Shown piece by piece: positions 23,884 to 33,488 of a DNA stretch of 51,835 bases; the stretch's first letter is position 1; the number at the start of each line of letters is the position of its first letter. Position numbers and translations under genes: made by a program. The stretch is taken from positions 1-51,835 of the forward strand of contig NZ_VRKN01000020.1 of NCBI RefSeq assembly GCF_008080435.1, given 5' to 3'. The notes beneath the pieces were generated by a model. It did not search any database and was not told the origin of the DNA. It saw only the letters and a list, made by a program, of their open reading frames with translations. This DNA comes from Enterobacter asburiae. GTDB lineage: Bacteria > Pseudomonadota > Gammaproteobacteria > Enterobacterales > Enterobacteriaceae.

Positions 23884-26043
23884 ATGCTATTTGGGTTCTT
23901 TCGTACACTATTCCGTATTCTCTTTCGCATCCGCATCACTGGCGATGTCCAGGCGCTTCGCGGCGAACGTGTTCTCATCACGCCAAATCATGTTTCCTTT
24001 ATAGACGGCATCCTGCTGGCGCTGTTTCTGCCCGTGCGCCCGGTGTTTGCGATATATACCTCTATCAGCCAGCAGTGGTACATGCGCTGGCTCACGCCGT
24101 TGATTGATTTTGTGCCGCTCGACCCGACAAAGCCGATGATGATTAAGCATCTGGTGCGTCTGGTCGAGCAGGGCCGTCCGGTGGTCATTTTCCCGGAAGG
24201 GCGTATTTCAGTGACCGGTTCGCTGATGAAAATCTACGACGGTGCGGGGTTTGTCGCGGCGAAGTCAAAAGCGACCGTGGTACCACTGCGCATTGCAGGC
24301 GCAGAGCTTACCCATTTCAGCCGCCTGAAGGGGCTGGTGAAGCAGCGTTTATTCCCCAAAATAACCCTGCACATTCTGCCGCCAACGTCATTGCCAATGC
24401 CGGAAGCGCCGCGTGCCCGCGATCGCCGTAAAATCGCCGGGGAAATGCTGCACCAGATTATGATGGAAGCGCGCATGGCAGTGCGTCCGCGTCAAACGCT
24501 GTACGAATCTCTGCTTTCCGCGCAGCACCGCTATGGCGCGAAGAAAAACTGTATCGAAGACATCAACTTTACCCCGGATACCTATCGCAAACTGCTGACC
24601 AAGACCCTGTTTGTGGGCCGCATTCTTGAGAAGTACAGCAAAAAGGGCGAAAAAATTGGCCTGATGCTGCCTAACGCGGGCATCAGCGCGGCGGTGATTT
24701 TTGGCGCGGTTTCCCGGGGGCGCATTCCGGCAATGATGAACTACACGGCGGGGGTGAAAGGGCTGACCAGCGCCATCACCGCTGCCCAGATTAATACCGT
24801 CTTTACCTCTCGTCAGTTCCTGGACAAAGGCAAGCTCTGGCATCTTCCCGAGCAGCTCACCCAGGTGCGCTGGGTCTTCCTGGAGGATCTGAAAGCGGAC
24901 GTGACCACCGGCGACAAGCTGTGGATTTTTGCGCATCTGCTGATGCCGCGTCTGGCGCAGGTCAAACAGCAGCCGGAAGATGACGCGATTATCCTCTTCA
25001 CGTCGGGATCGGAGGGCAACCCGAAAGGTGTTGTTCACAGTCACAAAAGCATTCTGGCGAACGTTGAGCAGATCAAAACGATCGCTGACTTTACCGCGAA
25101 TGACCGCTTTATGTCGGCGCTGCCGCTGTTCCACTCCTTTGGCCTGACGGTGGGGCTGTTTACGCCGCTACTGACCGGCGCAGAAGTGTTCCTCTATCCA
25201 AGCCCGCTGCATTACCGCATTGTGCCGGAACTGGTGTATGACCGTAACTGCACCGTCCTGTTCGGCACCTCAACCTTCCTGGGGAACTATGCGCGATTTG
25301 CCAATCCGTATGACTTCTATCGCGTGCGGTATGTAGTGGCTGGCGCGGAAAAACTGCAGGAGAGCACGCGTCAAATCTGGCAGGACAAGTTTGGCCTGCG
25401 CATTCTCGAAGGTTATGGCGTTACCGAGTGTGCTCCCGTGGTCTCGATTAACGTACCGATGGCGGCGAAACCGGGGACGGTGGGCCGAATTCTGCCGGGA
25501 ATGGATGCGCGTCTGCTGGCCGTGCCGGGCATTGAGGACGGTGGCCGTCTGCAGCTGAAAGGGCCAAACGTGATGAACGGTTACCTGCGCGTGGAAAACC
25601 CAGGCCGGCTGGAGGTGCCGACGGCGGAAAACGTCAACGGCGAGGTTGAAACCGGCTGGTACGACACCGGTGATATTGTCCGTTTTGATGAACAAGGCTT
25701 CGTACAGATTCAGGGGCGCGCGAAACGCTTCGCTAAAATCGCCGGTGAAATGGTCTCTCTGGAAATGGTTGAGCAACTGGCGACGGCCGTGTCCGCGGAT
25801 AAGATGCATGCGACGGTGGTGAAGAGTGATGCCAGCAAAGGCGAGGCGCTGGTGCTGTTTACCACCGACGCTGAGCTTAAGCGCGACAGGTTACTAAGCT
25901 ATGCGCGTGAACACGGTATTCCTGAACTGGCAGTGCCGCGCGATATTCGCTACCTGAAGCAGCTCCCGGTGCTGGGTAGCTGGAAGCCCGATTTCGTGAC
26001 CCTGAAAGGCATGGTTGAAGAGGCAGAACAGCAAAATGCGTGA
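23884..26043 (+). CDS. aas: Aas, 2-acyl-GPE acyltransferase / acyl-ACP synthetase
   Basis: A 719-residue two-domain inner-membrane enzyme, same length as E. coli Aas. The N-terminal acyltransferase (about 1-200) has the HX4D motif with His36 and Asp41 and the FPEGRIS block; the C-terminal AMP-forming synthetase has [22 protein letters not shown] and WYDTGDIV. It re-acylates lysophosphatidylethanolamine using ACP-bound acyl groups it activates itself. One oddity: next to the expected catalytic lysine the sequence is LGSWKPDF, with Trp700 where the family has Gly. ATG 23884 follows AAGGGAG. The stop overlaps lplT, which supplies the substrate. Confidence 0.93.
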   Translation: MLFGFFRTLFRILFRIRITGDVQALRGERVLITPNHVSFIDGILLALFLPVRPVFAIYTSISQQWYMRWLTPLIDFVPLDPTKPMMIKHLVRLVEQGRPVVIFPEGRISVTGSLMKIYDGAGFVAAKSKATVVPLRIAGAELTHFSRLKGLVKQRLFPKITLHILPPTSLPMPEAPRARDRRKIAGEMLHQIMMEARMAVRPRQTLYESLLSAQHRYGAKKNCIEDINFTPDTYRKLLTKTLFVGRILEKYSKKGEKIGLMLPNAGISAAVIFGAVSRGRIPAMMNYTAGVKGLTSAITAAQINTVFTSRQFLDKGKLWHLPEQLTQVRWVFLEDLKADVTTGDKLWIFAHLLMPRLAQVKQQPEDDAIILFTSGSEGNPKGVVHSHKSILANVEQIKTIADFTANDRFMSALPLFHSFGLTVGLFTPLLTGAEVFLYPSPLHYRIVPELVYDRNCTVLFGTSTFLGNYARFANPYDFYRVRYVVAGAEKLQESTRQIWQDKFGLRILEGYGVTECAPVVSINVPMAAKPGTVGRILPGMDARLLAVPGIEDGGRLQLKGPNVMNGYLRVENPGRLEVPTAENVNGEVETGWYDTGDIVRFDEQGFVQIQGRAKRFAKIAGEMVSLEMVEQLATAVSADKMHATVVKSDASKGEALVLFTTDAELKRDRLLSYAREHGIPELAVPRDIRYLKQLPVLGSWKPDFVTLKGMVEEAEQQNA

Positions 26044-27229
26044 GTCAGTACACACTAACACATCGCTCAGGTCGAAAGGCATGATGGCCGTCATCGCCGC
26101 ACAGTTTCTCTCTGCGTTCGGTGATAACGCGCTGCTGTTTGCCACTCTGGCGCTGCTGAAAGCCGAGTATTACCCCGACTGGAGCCAGCCGATCCTGCAG
26201 ATGGTGTTTGTGGGCGCTTACATTATCTTTGCTCCGTTCGTAGGGCAGGTGGCGGACAGTTTCCCGAAAGGCCGGGTGATGATGTTTGCCAACGGCCTGA
26301 AGCTGCTGGGCGCCGCCAGTATTTGCTTTGGTTTCAATCCGTTTATTGGCTACACGCTGGTGGGCATTGGCGCCGCCGCCTACTCCCCGGCGAAGTATGG
26401 CATTCTCGGAGAGCTGACCACGGGCGATAAGCTGGTGAAAGCCAACGGTCTGATGGAGTCGTCAACCATTGCCGCTATCCTGCTCGGATCCGTCGCGGGT
26501 GGCGTACTGGCCGACTGGCATGTTCTGGCGGCACTGGGCGTATGCGCGGTAGTGTATGGCGGCGCGGTCGTGGCGAACCTGTTTATTCCCAGGCTGCCAG
26601 TGGCTCGCCCGGGGCAATCCTGGCGCTTTAAACCGATGACCGGCAGTTTCTTTACCGCCTGTCGCGTGCTGTGGCGTAACGGTGAAACGCGTTTCTCCCT
26701 GATGGGGACCAGTATGTTCTGGGGCGCGGGCGTCACGCTGCGCTTCCTGCTGGTGCTGTGGGTGCCGGTGGCGCTGGGGATTACTGACAACGCAACACCG
26801 ACCTATCTTAATGCGATGGTGGCCATCGGCATTGTGGTGGGAGCCGGCGCGGCGGCGAAGCTGGTGACGCTCGAGACGGTAGCACGCTGCATGCCCGCAG
26901 GGATCCTGATTGGCGTCGTGGTGCTTATTTTCTCGCTGCAACATGCGTTATTACCTGCGTATGTTCTCCTCATCCTGATTGGTATTCTGGGCGGTTTCTT
27001 CGTGGTTCCGCTGAACGCGTTACTGCAGGAACGTGGCAAGCAGACCGTCGGGGCGGGGAATGCCATCGCGGTACAAAACCTGGGTGAAAACCTGGCGATG
27101 CTGTTAATGCTGGGGCTCTACTCGCTGGCGGTAAAAGTGGGTGTGCCGGTGGTGGGGATTGGCGTCGGGTTTGGTGGGCTGTTTGCGCTGGCGATTGCGG
27201 GTTTGTGGATCTGGCAGCGTCGGCGTTGA
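26036..27229 (+). CDS. lplT: LplT, lysophospholipid flippase
   Basis: A 397-residue major-facilitator protein with about twelve helices that moves lysophospholipids across the inner membrane to Aas. Near-identity to E. coli LplT is visible in [20 protein letters not shown] and [20 protein letters not shown]. The ATG at 26036 overlaps the aas stop by 8 bases, so the pair is translationally coupled. It is followed by a dispersed repeat and a terminator. Confidence 0.94.
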   Translation: MRESVHTNTSLRSKGMMAVIAAQFLSAFGDNALLFATLALLKAEYYPDWSQPILQMVFVGAYIIFAPFVGQVADSFPKGRVMMFANGLKLLGAASICFGFNPFIGYTLVGIGAAAYSPAKYGILGELTTGDKLVKANGLMESSTIAAILLGSVAGGVLADWHVLAALGVCAVVYGGAVVANLFIPRLPVARPGQSWRFKPMTGSFFTACRVLWRNGETRFSLMGTSMFWGAGVTLRFLLVLWVPVALGITDNATPTYLNAMVAIGIVVGAGAAAKLVTLETVARCMPAGILIGVVVLIFSLQHALLPAYVLLILIGILGGFFVVPLNALLQERGKQTVGAGNAIAVQNLGENLAMLLMLGLYSLAVKVGVPVVGIGVGFGGLFALAIAGLWIWQRRR

Positions 27230-27244
27230 TAAGTGCGGCCTGAT

Positions 27245-27280
27245 GCCCTCATCCCGGCCCTCTCCCACGGGGAGAGGGGG
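27245..27280. repeat. dispersed palindromic intergenic repeat, copy A
   Basis: CCCTCTCCC and GGGAGAGGG form a 9-bp stem (27258-27278) within a GC-rich element that starts CCCTCATCCCGG. A similar element in the opposite orientation lies after ptsP. This is a common intergenic repeat type in Enterobacter-like genomes. Confidence 0.7.
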
Positions 27281-27289
27281 CAAACCCTA

Positions 27290-27315
27290 AAAACGGCAAC
27301 GTGCGTTGCCGTTTT
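27290..27315. terminator. bidirectional terminator between lplT and tas
   Basis: AAAACGGCAAC and GTTGCCGTTTT form a perfect 11-bp stem with a GTGC loop; T runs result on both strands. It separates two convergent genes. Confidence 0.9.
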
Positions 27316-27322
27316 GCTTTTA

Positions 27323-28363
27323 TTACGGTGCAGGATACGTATAAACCTGGTGCACCGCTTCAATCTCCGCTAACACCTCTTCACTCAGGTTCAGTTGGAA
27401 ACTCTCAATATTGGTTTTCAACTGTTTCAGAGTGGTCGCGCCCAGCAGGGTGCTGGCAACAAACGGCTGGCGACGCACGAAGGCCAGCGCCATCTGCGCA
27501 GGGTCAAGACCGTGACGTTTTGCAATATCCACATAGGCTGCAACGGCTTTCTGCGTCTGCTCGCCGCTGTAGCGGGTAAAGCGGCTAAAGAGGGTATTTC
27601 GCGCCCCGGCCGGTTTCGCGCCGTTCAGGTATTTCCCCGTCAGCGTGCCAAAGCCGAGACAGGAGTAGGCGAGCAGTTCCACTTCTTCATATTGCGTCAC
27701 TTCGGCCAGACCCACCTCATAGCTGCGGTTAAGCAGGCTGTATGGGTTCTGGATGGTGACGATACGCGGCAGATTGTGTTTATCAGCAAGGTGCAGATAG
27801 CGCATTACGCCAAAGGCCGTTTCGTTAGAGACGCCAATGTAGCGGATTTTTCCCGCGCGCTGGCACTCGGTTAGCGCTTCCAGCGTTTCCAGCAGCGTTA
27901 CGGCGGGGGCACTCTCATTCCAGCTGTAGCCGAGCTTACCAAAGCAGTTGGTTGGACGCTGCGGCCAGTGCACCTGATACAGGTCGAGGTAGTCAGTTTG
28001 CAGGCGCTTCAGGCTGGCGTCCAGTGCAGCGCGGATATTCTTGCGATCGAGGATCTGATTCGGGCGGATCCCGGTATCGTTGTTGCGTGCGGGGCCACTG
28101 ACTTTTGAGGCAATCACCAGCTTTTCACGGTTGCCGTGTTTTGCCAGCCAGTTACCGACGTAGGTTTCGGTAAGCCCCTGCGTTTCCGGACGTGGAGGAA
28201 CAGGGTACATCTCTGCGACATCAATCAGGTTAATCCCCTGGCTGACGGCGTAATCGAGTTGTGCATGGGCATCGGCTTCGCTGTTTTGTTCACCAAATGT
28301 CATCGTGCCCAACCCCAGTTGGCTTATTTCCAGAGCGCTGTGGGGGATACGGTGATAATGCAT
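27323..28363 (-). CDS. tas: Tas, aldo-keto reductase
   Basis: A 346-residue TIM-barrel oxidoreductase. The aldo-keto reductase tetrad is present: Asp48, Tyr53 (DVAEMYP), Lys87 and His132 (YQVHWP); IRYIGVSNE and the C-terminal NADPH-binding segment LLGATTLKQLKTNIES complete it. E. coli Tas was found because it can restore prephenate-dependent tyrosine growth in starving tyrA mutants; its normal substrate is not known. It is convergent with lplT and follows ygdR. Confidence 0.92.
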   Translation of the reverse strand: MHYHRIPHSALEISQLGLGTMTFGEQNSEADAHAQLDYAVSQGINLIDVAEMYPVPPRPETQGLTETYVGNWLAKHGNREKLVIASKVSGPARNNDTGIRPNQILDRKNIRAALDASLKRLQTDYLDLYQVHWPQRPTNCFGKLGYSWNESAPAVTLLETLEALTECQRAGKIRYIGVSNETAFGVMRYLHLADKHNLPRIVTIQNPYSLLNRSYEVGLAEVTQYEEVELLAYSCLGFGTLTGKYLNGAKPAGARNTLFSRFTRYSGEQTQKAVAAYVDIAKRHGLDPAQMALAFVRRQPFVASTLLGATTLKQLKTNIESFQLNLSEEVLAEIEAVHQVYTYPAP

Positions 28364-28461
28364 AGCCGGCTTCCTCAGTAGACTTATAGACCGCGTCAGG
28401 GCGTGCCCGACAAAGGAATATAAACATGGCAGAGGGGAAGCAAAAGGGGAAGAAAAAAATC

Positions 28462-28485
28462 AAAAAGGCCAGCAAGCTACTGACC
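28462..28485 (-). terminator. intrinsic terminator after ygdR
   Basis: On the minus strand GGTCAG and CTGGCC form a stem with one T-G pair, followed by five T and, further on, another T run. It separates ygdR from tas. Confidence 0.75.
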
Positions 28486-28494
28486 TCTCTCTGT

Positions 28495-28713
28495 TTATCG
28501 CTCGATAATTTGCGATACTTCGTCGCGATTGATCTGCATTTTATTACCTTCCTGGTCGCGGTAGCTGACCAGACCGGTATCATCGTCGACTTCGGGTTTG
28601 CCGTCGGTCAGGATCATTCGACCATCTTTTGTCGCCATGACGTAATCGCTGCTACAGCCCGATACGGCAAACGCTAAACCGACTGCTGAAACTAACACTG
28701 CCCATTTTTTCAT
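28495..28713 (-). CDS. ygdR: YgdR, small lipoprotein
   Basis: A 72-residue DUF903 lipoprotein. The signal peptide ends in the lipobox AVSGC with Cys20 as the lipidated residue, followed by [20 protein letters not shown], the conserved family segment. Function unknown. ATG 28713 was chosen because GAGGA lies upstream and it gives the E. coli length; an upstream ATG would add five residues. Lipidation would need Lgt, encoded in this same window. In E. coli ygdQ sits between mutH and ygdR; it is missing here. Confidence 0.92.
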   Translation of the reverse strand: MKKWAVLVSAVGLAFAVSGCSSDYVMATKDGRMILTDGKPEVDDDTGLVSYRDQEGNKMQINRDEVSQIIER

Positions 28714-28847
28714 CGTTATCGTCCTCATCTGGATCTGGCGCGTATCAAATCATAATCTAGTATTAACCCGATATGGCGACTTGAGGAAGCGGTAAAATCT
28801 TAAAAAGCAGTTGATTATGTTTGAGAGCTAGCAAAATAAGTAAAAAA

Positions 28848-29540
28848 CTATGTTTTTAACAGGAAATGGCGTGCAAGGAGTGCACCGGTGAAATTCTTTT
28901 TGAGATAAAAACCGCGCGGCAACGTCAGTATCGGCTCACCCTGCGCGCCGATTGCCTCGGTAAGCGCTTTACTGTTGGCCGCTTTCGGGCGCAGTTGTAA
29001 TACTTCTCCGTGTCGGGCGGTGATGCGCTCTACCTGCCCAAGAACAATCATATCCATCAGCTCCTCCCAGTCCAGACGCAACTGATGCTCTTCATCGTCG
29101 TTCGGGCTCCAGAGCAGCGGCGCGCCAACGCGTCGGCCAGCCAGGGGGATCTGCCGCTCACCTTCAACCGGTACCCACAATACGCGCTTCAGCTTGTGGC
29201 GAACGTGGCTGGTTTCCCACGTTACGCCGGTATTGCCGGTTAATGGCGCAACGCAGACGAAGGTGGTTTCAAGGGGCTTCCCCTGGCTGTCTATGGGAAT
29301 GGTTTTTAACTCCACGCCAAGTGCTGCAAAATCCTGCTCTGGTTTGCTCCCTGCGCTGGCACCCAGCCACAGCTCAAGCAGCATGCCGATCCAGCCTTTA
29401 TCCCGTTTCAGATCCTTCGGGATCTGAAGCCCTGCCATTGCCGCCAGCTCGCCAAGCGAAAAGCCTGCAAGACGCTGTGCCTGCTGTAGCAATTGGCCTT
29501 CGCTGGACGGCGGTGAGAGCAAGGGTGTAAGCGGATGCAT
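28848..29540 (-). CDS. mutH: MutH, mismatch-repair endonuclease
   Basis: A 230-residue nuclease that nicks the unmethylated strand at hemimethylated GATC sites when activated by MutS and MutL, directing mismatch repair to the new strand. The active-site residues Glu56, Asp70, Glu77 and Lys79 (D-x6-E-x-K) are all in place. It faces rppH across the long DARS2-like non-coding region. Confidence 0.96.
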   Translation of the reverse strand: MHPLTPLLSPPSSEGQLLQQAQRLAGFSLGELAAMAGLQIPKDLKRDKGWIGMLLELWLGASAGSKPEQDFAALGVELKTIPIDSQGKPLETTFVCVAPLTGNTGVTWETSHVRHKLKRVLWVPVEGERQIPLAGRRVGAPLLWSPNDDEEHQLRLDWEELMDMIVLGQVERITARHGEVLQLRPKAANSKALTEAIGAQGEPILTLPRGFYLKKNFTGALLARHFLLKT

Positions 29541-29584
29541 GAAGGTAACCTTTTGATTAAAAAATAAACGAAGAAATTGTCCCC

Positions 29585-30054
29585 TGTGGATAGAGTTTAA
29601 CTATTTCTGTACCAATATTCCATGTCTATGATTTATAGGTTTTTTTATTGGCTTGAAATCGTTTCACCTGAGTCAGAAAACCGGTTGTTCAAATCTGGTC
29701 ACTGACAATGAACAGGATCTTACACCATGTTATCCACAGAAAAATGGGATAACTGGGCATAACCCTAACTACTGTTTCAATTTACAGCCTTGACGTGCGA
29801 TGAAAATCGAATTTTCAGACAAATTGTGACTAACTTATTGGCACAATCTGTGGATAAAACCGACGCTGTTCGATCTTTCATCAGCACGACGATCCCTGAT
29901 GTGACGATCGTCACGCTATTCTGTTTTGTGTTCATGGAATTACATTTAACTATATGAAAATAATTGCATTATTTAATTCGGTTGAAAGAGGGGGCACGGC
30001 AGCGTTTGAGGTTGTTCATCGGTAATCAGACACTTCTTCACAACTATATCCACA
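29585..30054. promoter_or_regulatory. DARS2-like DnaA-reactivating region
   Basis: The 683-base gene-free stretch between mutH and rppH (29541-30223) contains perfect DnaA boxes TTATCCACA at 29730-29738 and TGTGGATAA (opposite orientation) at 29849-29857, and one-mismatch boxes at 29585-29593 and 30046-30054. A near-match to an IHF site is at 30024-30036. In E. coli the mutH-rppH (ygdP) interval is the DARS2 locus, where DnaA-ADP exchanges nucleotide to give active DnaA-ATP with the help of IHF and Fis. No ORF with a credible start is seen; the last 150 bases presumably carry the rppH promoter. Confidence 0.8.
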
Positions 30055-30223
30055 GAAAAGGTGAATAAAATTCCCTTCACTGACTCTCATCTGTTTATAA
30101 CTCAGCACTTATTTGTGAGTTATTCAAATGTTATTAGGTTGCAGCCCTGTAAGAGAGTGGTTTACCGCCTCCCTGTAGTGTGAAACAATCATTCATATAT
30201 AAGGTTTAGTTTGGGGTAGTCCG

Positions 30224-30754
30224 GTGATTGATGACGATGGCTACCGCCCGAACGTAGGAATAGTAATTTGTAATCGTCAGGGCCAGGTAATGTGGGCCCG
30301 GCGATATGGTCAGCACTCCTGGCAGTTCCCGCAAGGCGGGATCAATCCGGGAGAGTCCCCAGAACAAGCGATGTACCGGGAGCTTTTTGAAGAGGTCGGT
30401 TTAAGCCGAAAAGATGTTCGCATCCTGGCTTCGACCCGCAACTGGTTGCGTTACAAGTTACCGAAACGTTTGGTGCGTTGGGACACAAAGCCGGTTTGTA
30501 TCGGCCAGAAACAGAAGTGGTTTCTGTTGCAGTTGGTGGGCAACGATTCAGACATCAATATGCAAACCAGCAGTACGCCGGAGTTCGATGGCTGGCGCTG
30601 GGTGAGCTATTGGTATCCTGTTCGTCAGGTCGTGTCATTTAAACGCGATGTTTACCGTAGGGTGATGAAAGAGTTTGCAAGTGTGGTAATGCAGCTTCAG
30701 GAGATCCCGCCTAAGCCGCAGAGCGCACCTGCCTGGCGACGTAAAAGAGGTTAA
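30224..30754 (+). CDS. rppH: RppH, RNA pyrophosphohydrolase
   Basis: A 176-residue Nudix hydrolase that removes pyrophosphate from mRNA 5' ends and so triggers RNase E decay. The Nudix box is at 38-60 ([20 protein letters not shown]), with catalytic Glu53, Glu56 and Glu57. It is nearly identical to E. coli RppH. Translation starts at GTG 30224. ptsP begins 12 bases after its stop, so the two form an operon. Confidence 0.95.
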   Translation: MIDDDGYRPNVGIVICNRQGQVMWARRYGQHSWQFPQGGINPGESPEQAMYRELFEEVGLSRKDVRILASTRNWLRYKLPKRLVRWDTKPVCIGQKQKWFLLQLVGNDSDINMQTSSTPEFDGWRWVSYWYPVRQVVSFKRDVYRRVMKEFASVVMQLQEIPPKPQSAPAWRRKRG

Positions 30755-30766
30755 GCTACGCAAATC

Positions 30767-33013
30767 ATGCTCACCCGCTTGCGAGAAATAGTCGAGAAGG
30801 TGGCCAGTGCTCCGCGTCTGAACGAGGCGCTGAATATTCTGGTCACTGACATCTGTCTTGCGATGGAAACCGAGGTCTGTTCGGTGTATCTGGCCGACCA
30901 CGATCGGCGCTGCTATTACCTGATGGCGACCCGTGGTTTGAAAAAACCACGTGGACGCACCGTAACGCTCGCATTTGATGAAGGTATCGTGGGTCTGGTT
31001 GGTCGGCTGGCTGAACCTATCAACCTTGCTGACGCACAAAAACACCCCAGCTTTAAATACATCCCTTCCGTAAAAGAAGAGCGCTTCCGCGCTTTCCTTG
31101 GCGTGCCGATTATCCAGCGTCGCCAGCTGCTCGGCGTGCTGGTCGTCCAGCAGCGCGAGCTACGTCAGTACGATGAAAGCGAAGAGTCTTTCCTCGTCAC
31201 GCTGGCCACGCAGATGGCGGCGATCCTCTCCCAGTCCCAGCTTGCCGCGCTCTTTGGTCAGTATCGCCATACGCGCATTCGTGCCCTTCCGGCATCGCCA
31301 GGCGTGGCGATAGCGGAAGGCTGGATGGACGCCACGCTGCCGTTAATGGAGCAGGTTTACGAAGCCTCAACGCTTGATGAAGCGCTTGAGCGCGAGCGTC
31401 TTACCGCCGCGCTGGAAGAGGCGGCGAATGAATTTCGTCGTTACAGCAAGCGCTTTGCCGCAGGCGCGCAAAAAGAGACGGCGGCCATCTTCGACCTCTA
31501 TTCGCACCTGCTCTCCGATGCACGTCTGCGTCGTGAGCTTTTTGTGGAAGTGGATAAAGGCTCGGTCGCGGAGTGGGCGGTTAAGAAGGTTATCGAAAAA
31601 TTTGCCGACCAATTTGCGGCATTGACCGACGGTTACCTGAAAGAACGGGCTGGAGATCTCCGCGCCCTGGGACAACGTCTGCTGTTCCATCTTGATGACA
31701 CCATTCAGGGGCCGAATGCCTGGCCAAAACGGTTTGTTCTGGTCGCCGATGAGCTCTCGGCAACGACGCTGGCTGAACTGCCTCAGGACAGGCTGGCCGG
31801 TGTCGTGGTGCGCGATGGTGCTGCCAACTCGCACGCCGCCATTATGGTGCGCGCGCTGGGTATTCCAACCGTTATGGGAGCGGATATCCAGCCGTCGGTA
31901 CTGCACCGCCGTACGCTGGTGGTTGACGGCTATCGCGGTGAGCTGCTGGTCGATCCTGAGCCGGTTCTGCTCCAGGAATACCAGCGTCTTATCAGCGAAG
32001 AGAATGAATTAAGCAAGCTGGCGGAAGATGACGTTAACCTGCCCGCACAGCTTAAGAGCGGTGAGCGGATCAAAGTCATGCTCAACGCCGGTTTAAGCCC
32101 TGAGCATGAAGAAAAGCTTGGCAGCCGCATCGACGGTATTGGTTTATACCGTACTGAAATCCCGTTCATGCTGCAGAGCGGTTTCCCCTCTGAAGAGGAG
32201 CAGGTGGCGCAGTATCAGGGGATGCTGCAGATGTTTAACGACAAACCTGTCACCTTGCGAACCCTGGATGTCGGCGCGGATAAACAGCTGCCCTATATGC
32301 CGATCAGCGAAGAAAACCCGTGCCTGGGCTGGCGTGGGATCCGCATTACGCTCGATCAGCCGGAGATCTTCCTGATCCAGGTGCGTGCGATGCTGCGCGC
32401 CAACGCGGCGACGGGCAACCTCAGCATTTTATTGCCGATGGTCACCAGCATTGACGAGATCGACGAAGCCCGACGCCTGATCGAACGTGCGGGACGTGAA
32501 GTGGAAGAGATGATCGGCTATGCGATCCCGAAACCACGGATCGGGGTGATGCTTGAAGTGCCGTCTATGGTCTTTATGCTGCCGCAGCTGGCAAACCGTG
32601 TTGATTTTATCTCTGTCGGCACGAACGACCTGACGCAATATATTCTGGCCGTCGACCGTAACAATACCCGCGTCGCCAGTATCTACGATAGCCTGCATCC
32701 GGCGATCATTCGCGCGTTAGCGATGATCGCCCGTGAAGCGGAACAGTACGGCATTGATTTACGCCTGTGCGGTGAAATGGCCGGGGATTCAATGTGTGTT
32801 GCGATCCTGATTGGTCTGGGATTCCGCCATCTGTCGATGAACGGTCGCGCCGTCGCCCGCGTGAAATACCTGTTGCGGCATATCGACATCAATGATGCCC
32901 GCGAGCTGGCTGAACGCAGCCTTGACGCGCAGCTGACAGCTGAGGTTCGTCATCAGGTCGCGGCGTTTATGGAACGACGCGGTATGGGTGGCCTGATCCG
33001 CGGCGGCCGCTAA
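30767..33013 (+). CDS. ptsP: PtsP, enzyme I of the nitrogen phosphotransferase system
   Basis: A 748-residue cytoplasmic protein that takes phosphate from phosphoenolpyruvate and passes it to NPr and then EIIA-Ntr, a chain linked to nitrogen, potassium and envelope control. The N-terminal GAF sensor (about 1-165) has RAFLGVPIIQRRQLLGVLVV; the swivelling domain carries the phospho-His356 in GAANSHAAIM; the C-terminal barrel has the PEP-binding segments VGTNDLTQY and RLCGEMAGD. Same length as E. coli. Confidence 0.95.
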   Translation: MLTRLREIVEKVASAPRLNEALNILVTDICLAMETEVCSVYLADHDRRCYYLMATRGLKKPRGRTVTLAFDEGIVGLVGRLAEPINLADAQKHPSFKYIPSVKEERFRAFLGVPIIQRRQLLGVLVVQQRELRQYDESEESFLVTLATQMAAILSQSQLAALFGQYRHTRIRALPASPGVAIAEGWMDATLPLMEQVYEASTLDEALERERLTAALEEAANEFRRYSKRFAAGAQKETAAIFDLYSHLLSDARLRRELFVEVDKGSVAEWAVKKVIEKFADQFAALTDGYLKERAGDLRALGQRLLFHLDDTIQGPNAWPKRFVLVADELSATTLAELPQDRLAGVVVRDGAANSHAAIMVRALGIPTVMGADIQPSVLHRRTLVVDGYRGELLVDPEPVLLQEYQRLISEENELSKLAEDDVNLPAQLKSGERIKVMLNAGLSPEHEEKLGSRIDGIGLYRTEIPFMLQSGFPSEEEQVAQYQGMLQMFNDKPVTLRTLDVGADKQLPYMPISEENPCLGWRGIRITLDQPEIFLIQVRAMLRANAATGNLSILLPMVTSIDEIDEARRLIERAGREVEEMIGYAIPKPRIGVMLEVPSMVFMLPQLANRVDFISVGTNDLTQYILAVDRNNTRVASIYDSLHPAIIRALAMIAREAEQYGIDLRLCGEMAGDSMCVAILIGLGFRHLSMNGRAVARVKYLLRHIDINDARELAERSLDAQLTAEVRHQVAAFMERRGMGGLIRGGR

Positions 33014-33020
33014 TCGTCTT

Positions 33021-33118
33021 TCGCCCTCTCTCTGTGGGCTGAGGGTTCCCCACAAAATAATGCCAACACGGACGACCCCCTCTCCCTTGAGGGAGAGGAC
33101 TGGGGTGAGGGGGAACAT
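33021..33118. repeat. dispersed palindromic repeat, copy B with a degenerate neighbour
   Basis: CTCTCCC and GGGAGAG around 33080-33097 followed by GGGGTGAGGGGG are the reverse-oriented relative of copy A near 27.26 kb. A decayed version (CCCTCTCTCTGTGGGCTGAG) lies just before it. This fills the start of the 475-base gap between ptsP and lgt; the rest holds one strong hairpin, a TATGAT -10-like hexamer (33396-33401) and no ORF. Confidence 0.6.
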
Positions 33119-33193
33119 ACGGCACTGGCGGTCATTCCGTTCACTTTATGTTCCTTGCTACTCTGTAACGACATGACCTGTGAACGTGCCATG

Positions 33194-33227
33194 GCGGCTC
33201 AATCGCCGCTTCGGCGATTTACCGCCG
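33194..33227. repeat. hairpin in the lgt upstream region
   Basis: AATCGCCG and CGGCGATT (33201-33219) form a perfect 8-bp stem with a 3-base loop, flanked by GGCGG and CCGCC that can extend it. No T run follows, so it is not a standard terminator. Confidence 0.5.
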
Positions 33228-33488
33228 GACCAGGGCGTCGCTGTAAGTCGTGAATTTTGCTGATGCAACGTTCATCGCTTCAGGTAAAAAAAATTACTGG
33301 GGATTCCTCAGCCTTAGGGGAGAAGGCACCAGCGCGCATAAAACCCTATACACATCTTTTACATCTCTGGCGCATCCTCCGCGCCCGCCTTATGCTATGA
33401 TTCGCAACTTTGGAGCCTCTGCTTACAGCAGAATCGCATTTCTACCGCTGTCCACTTTCAGCGGAATAACAACATCTTGTGGTGACAG

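Noticed and set aside
30046..30054. Replication origin (oriC) because of clustered DnaA boxes
   Set aside because: No dnaA, gidA/mnmG or AT-rich 13-mers nearby; the mutH-rppH location fits DARS2, so origin was dismissed.
33033..33054. TGTGGG/CCCACA hairpin after ptsP as a terminator
   Set aside because: Six-base stem with a long loop and an A-rich tail on the plus strand; no T tract.
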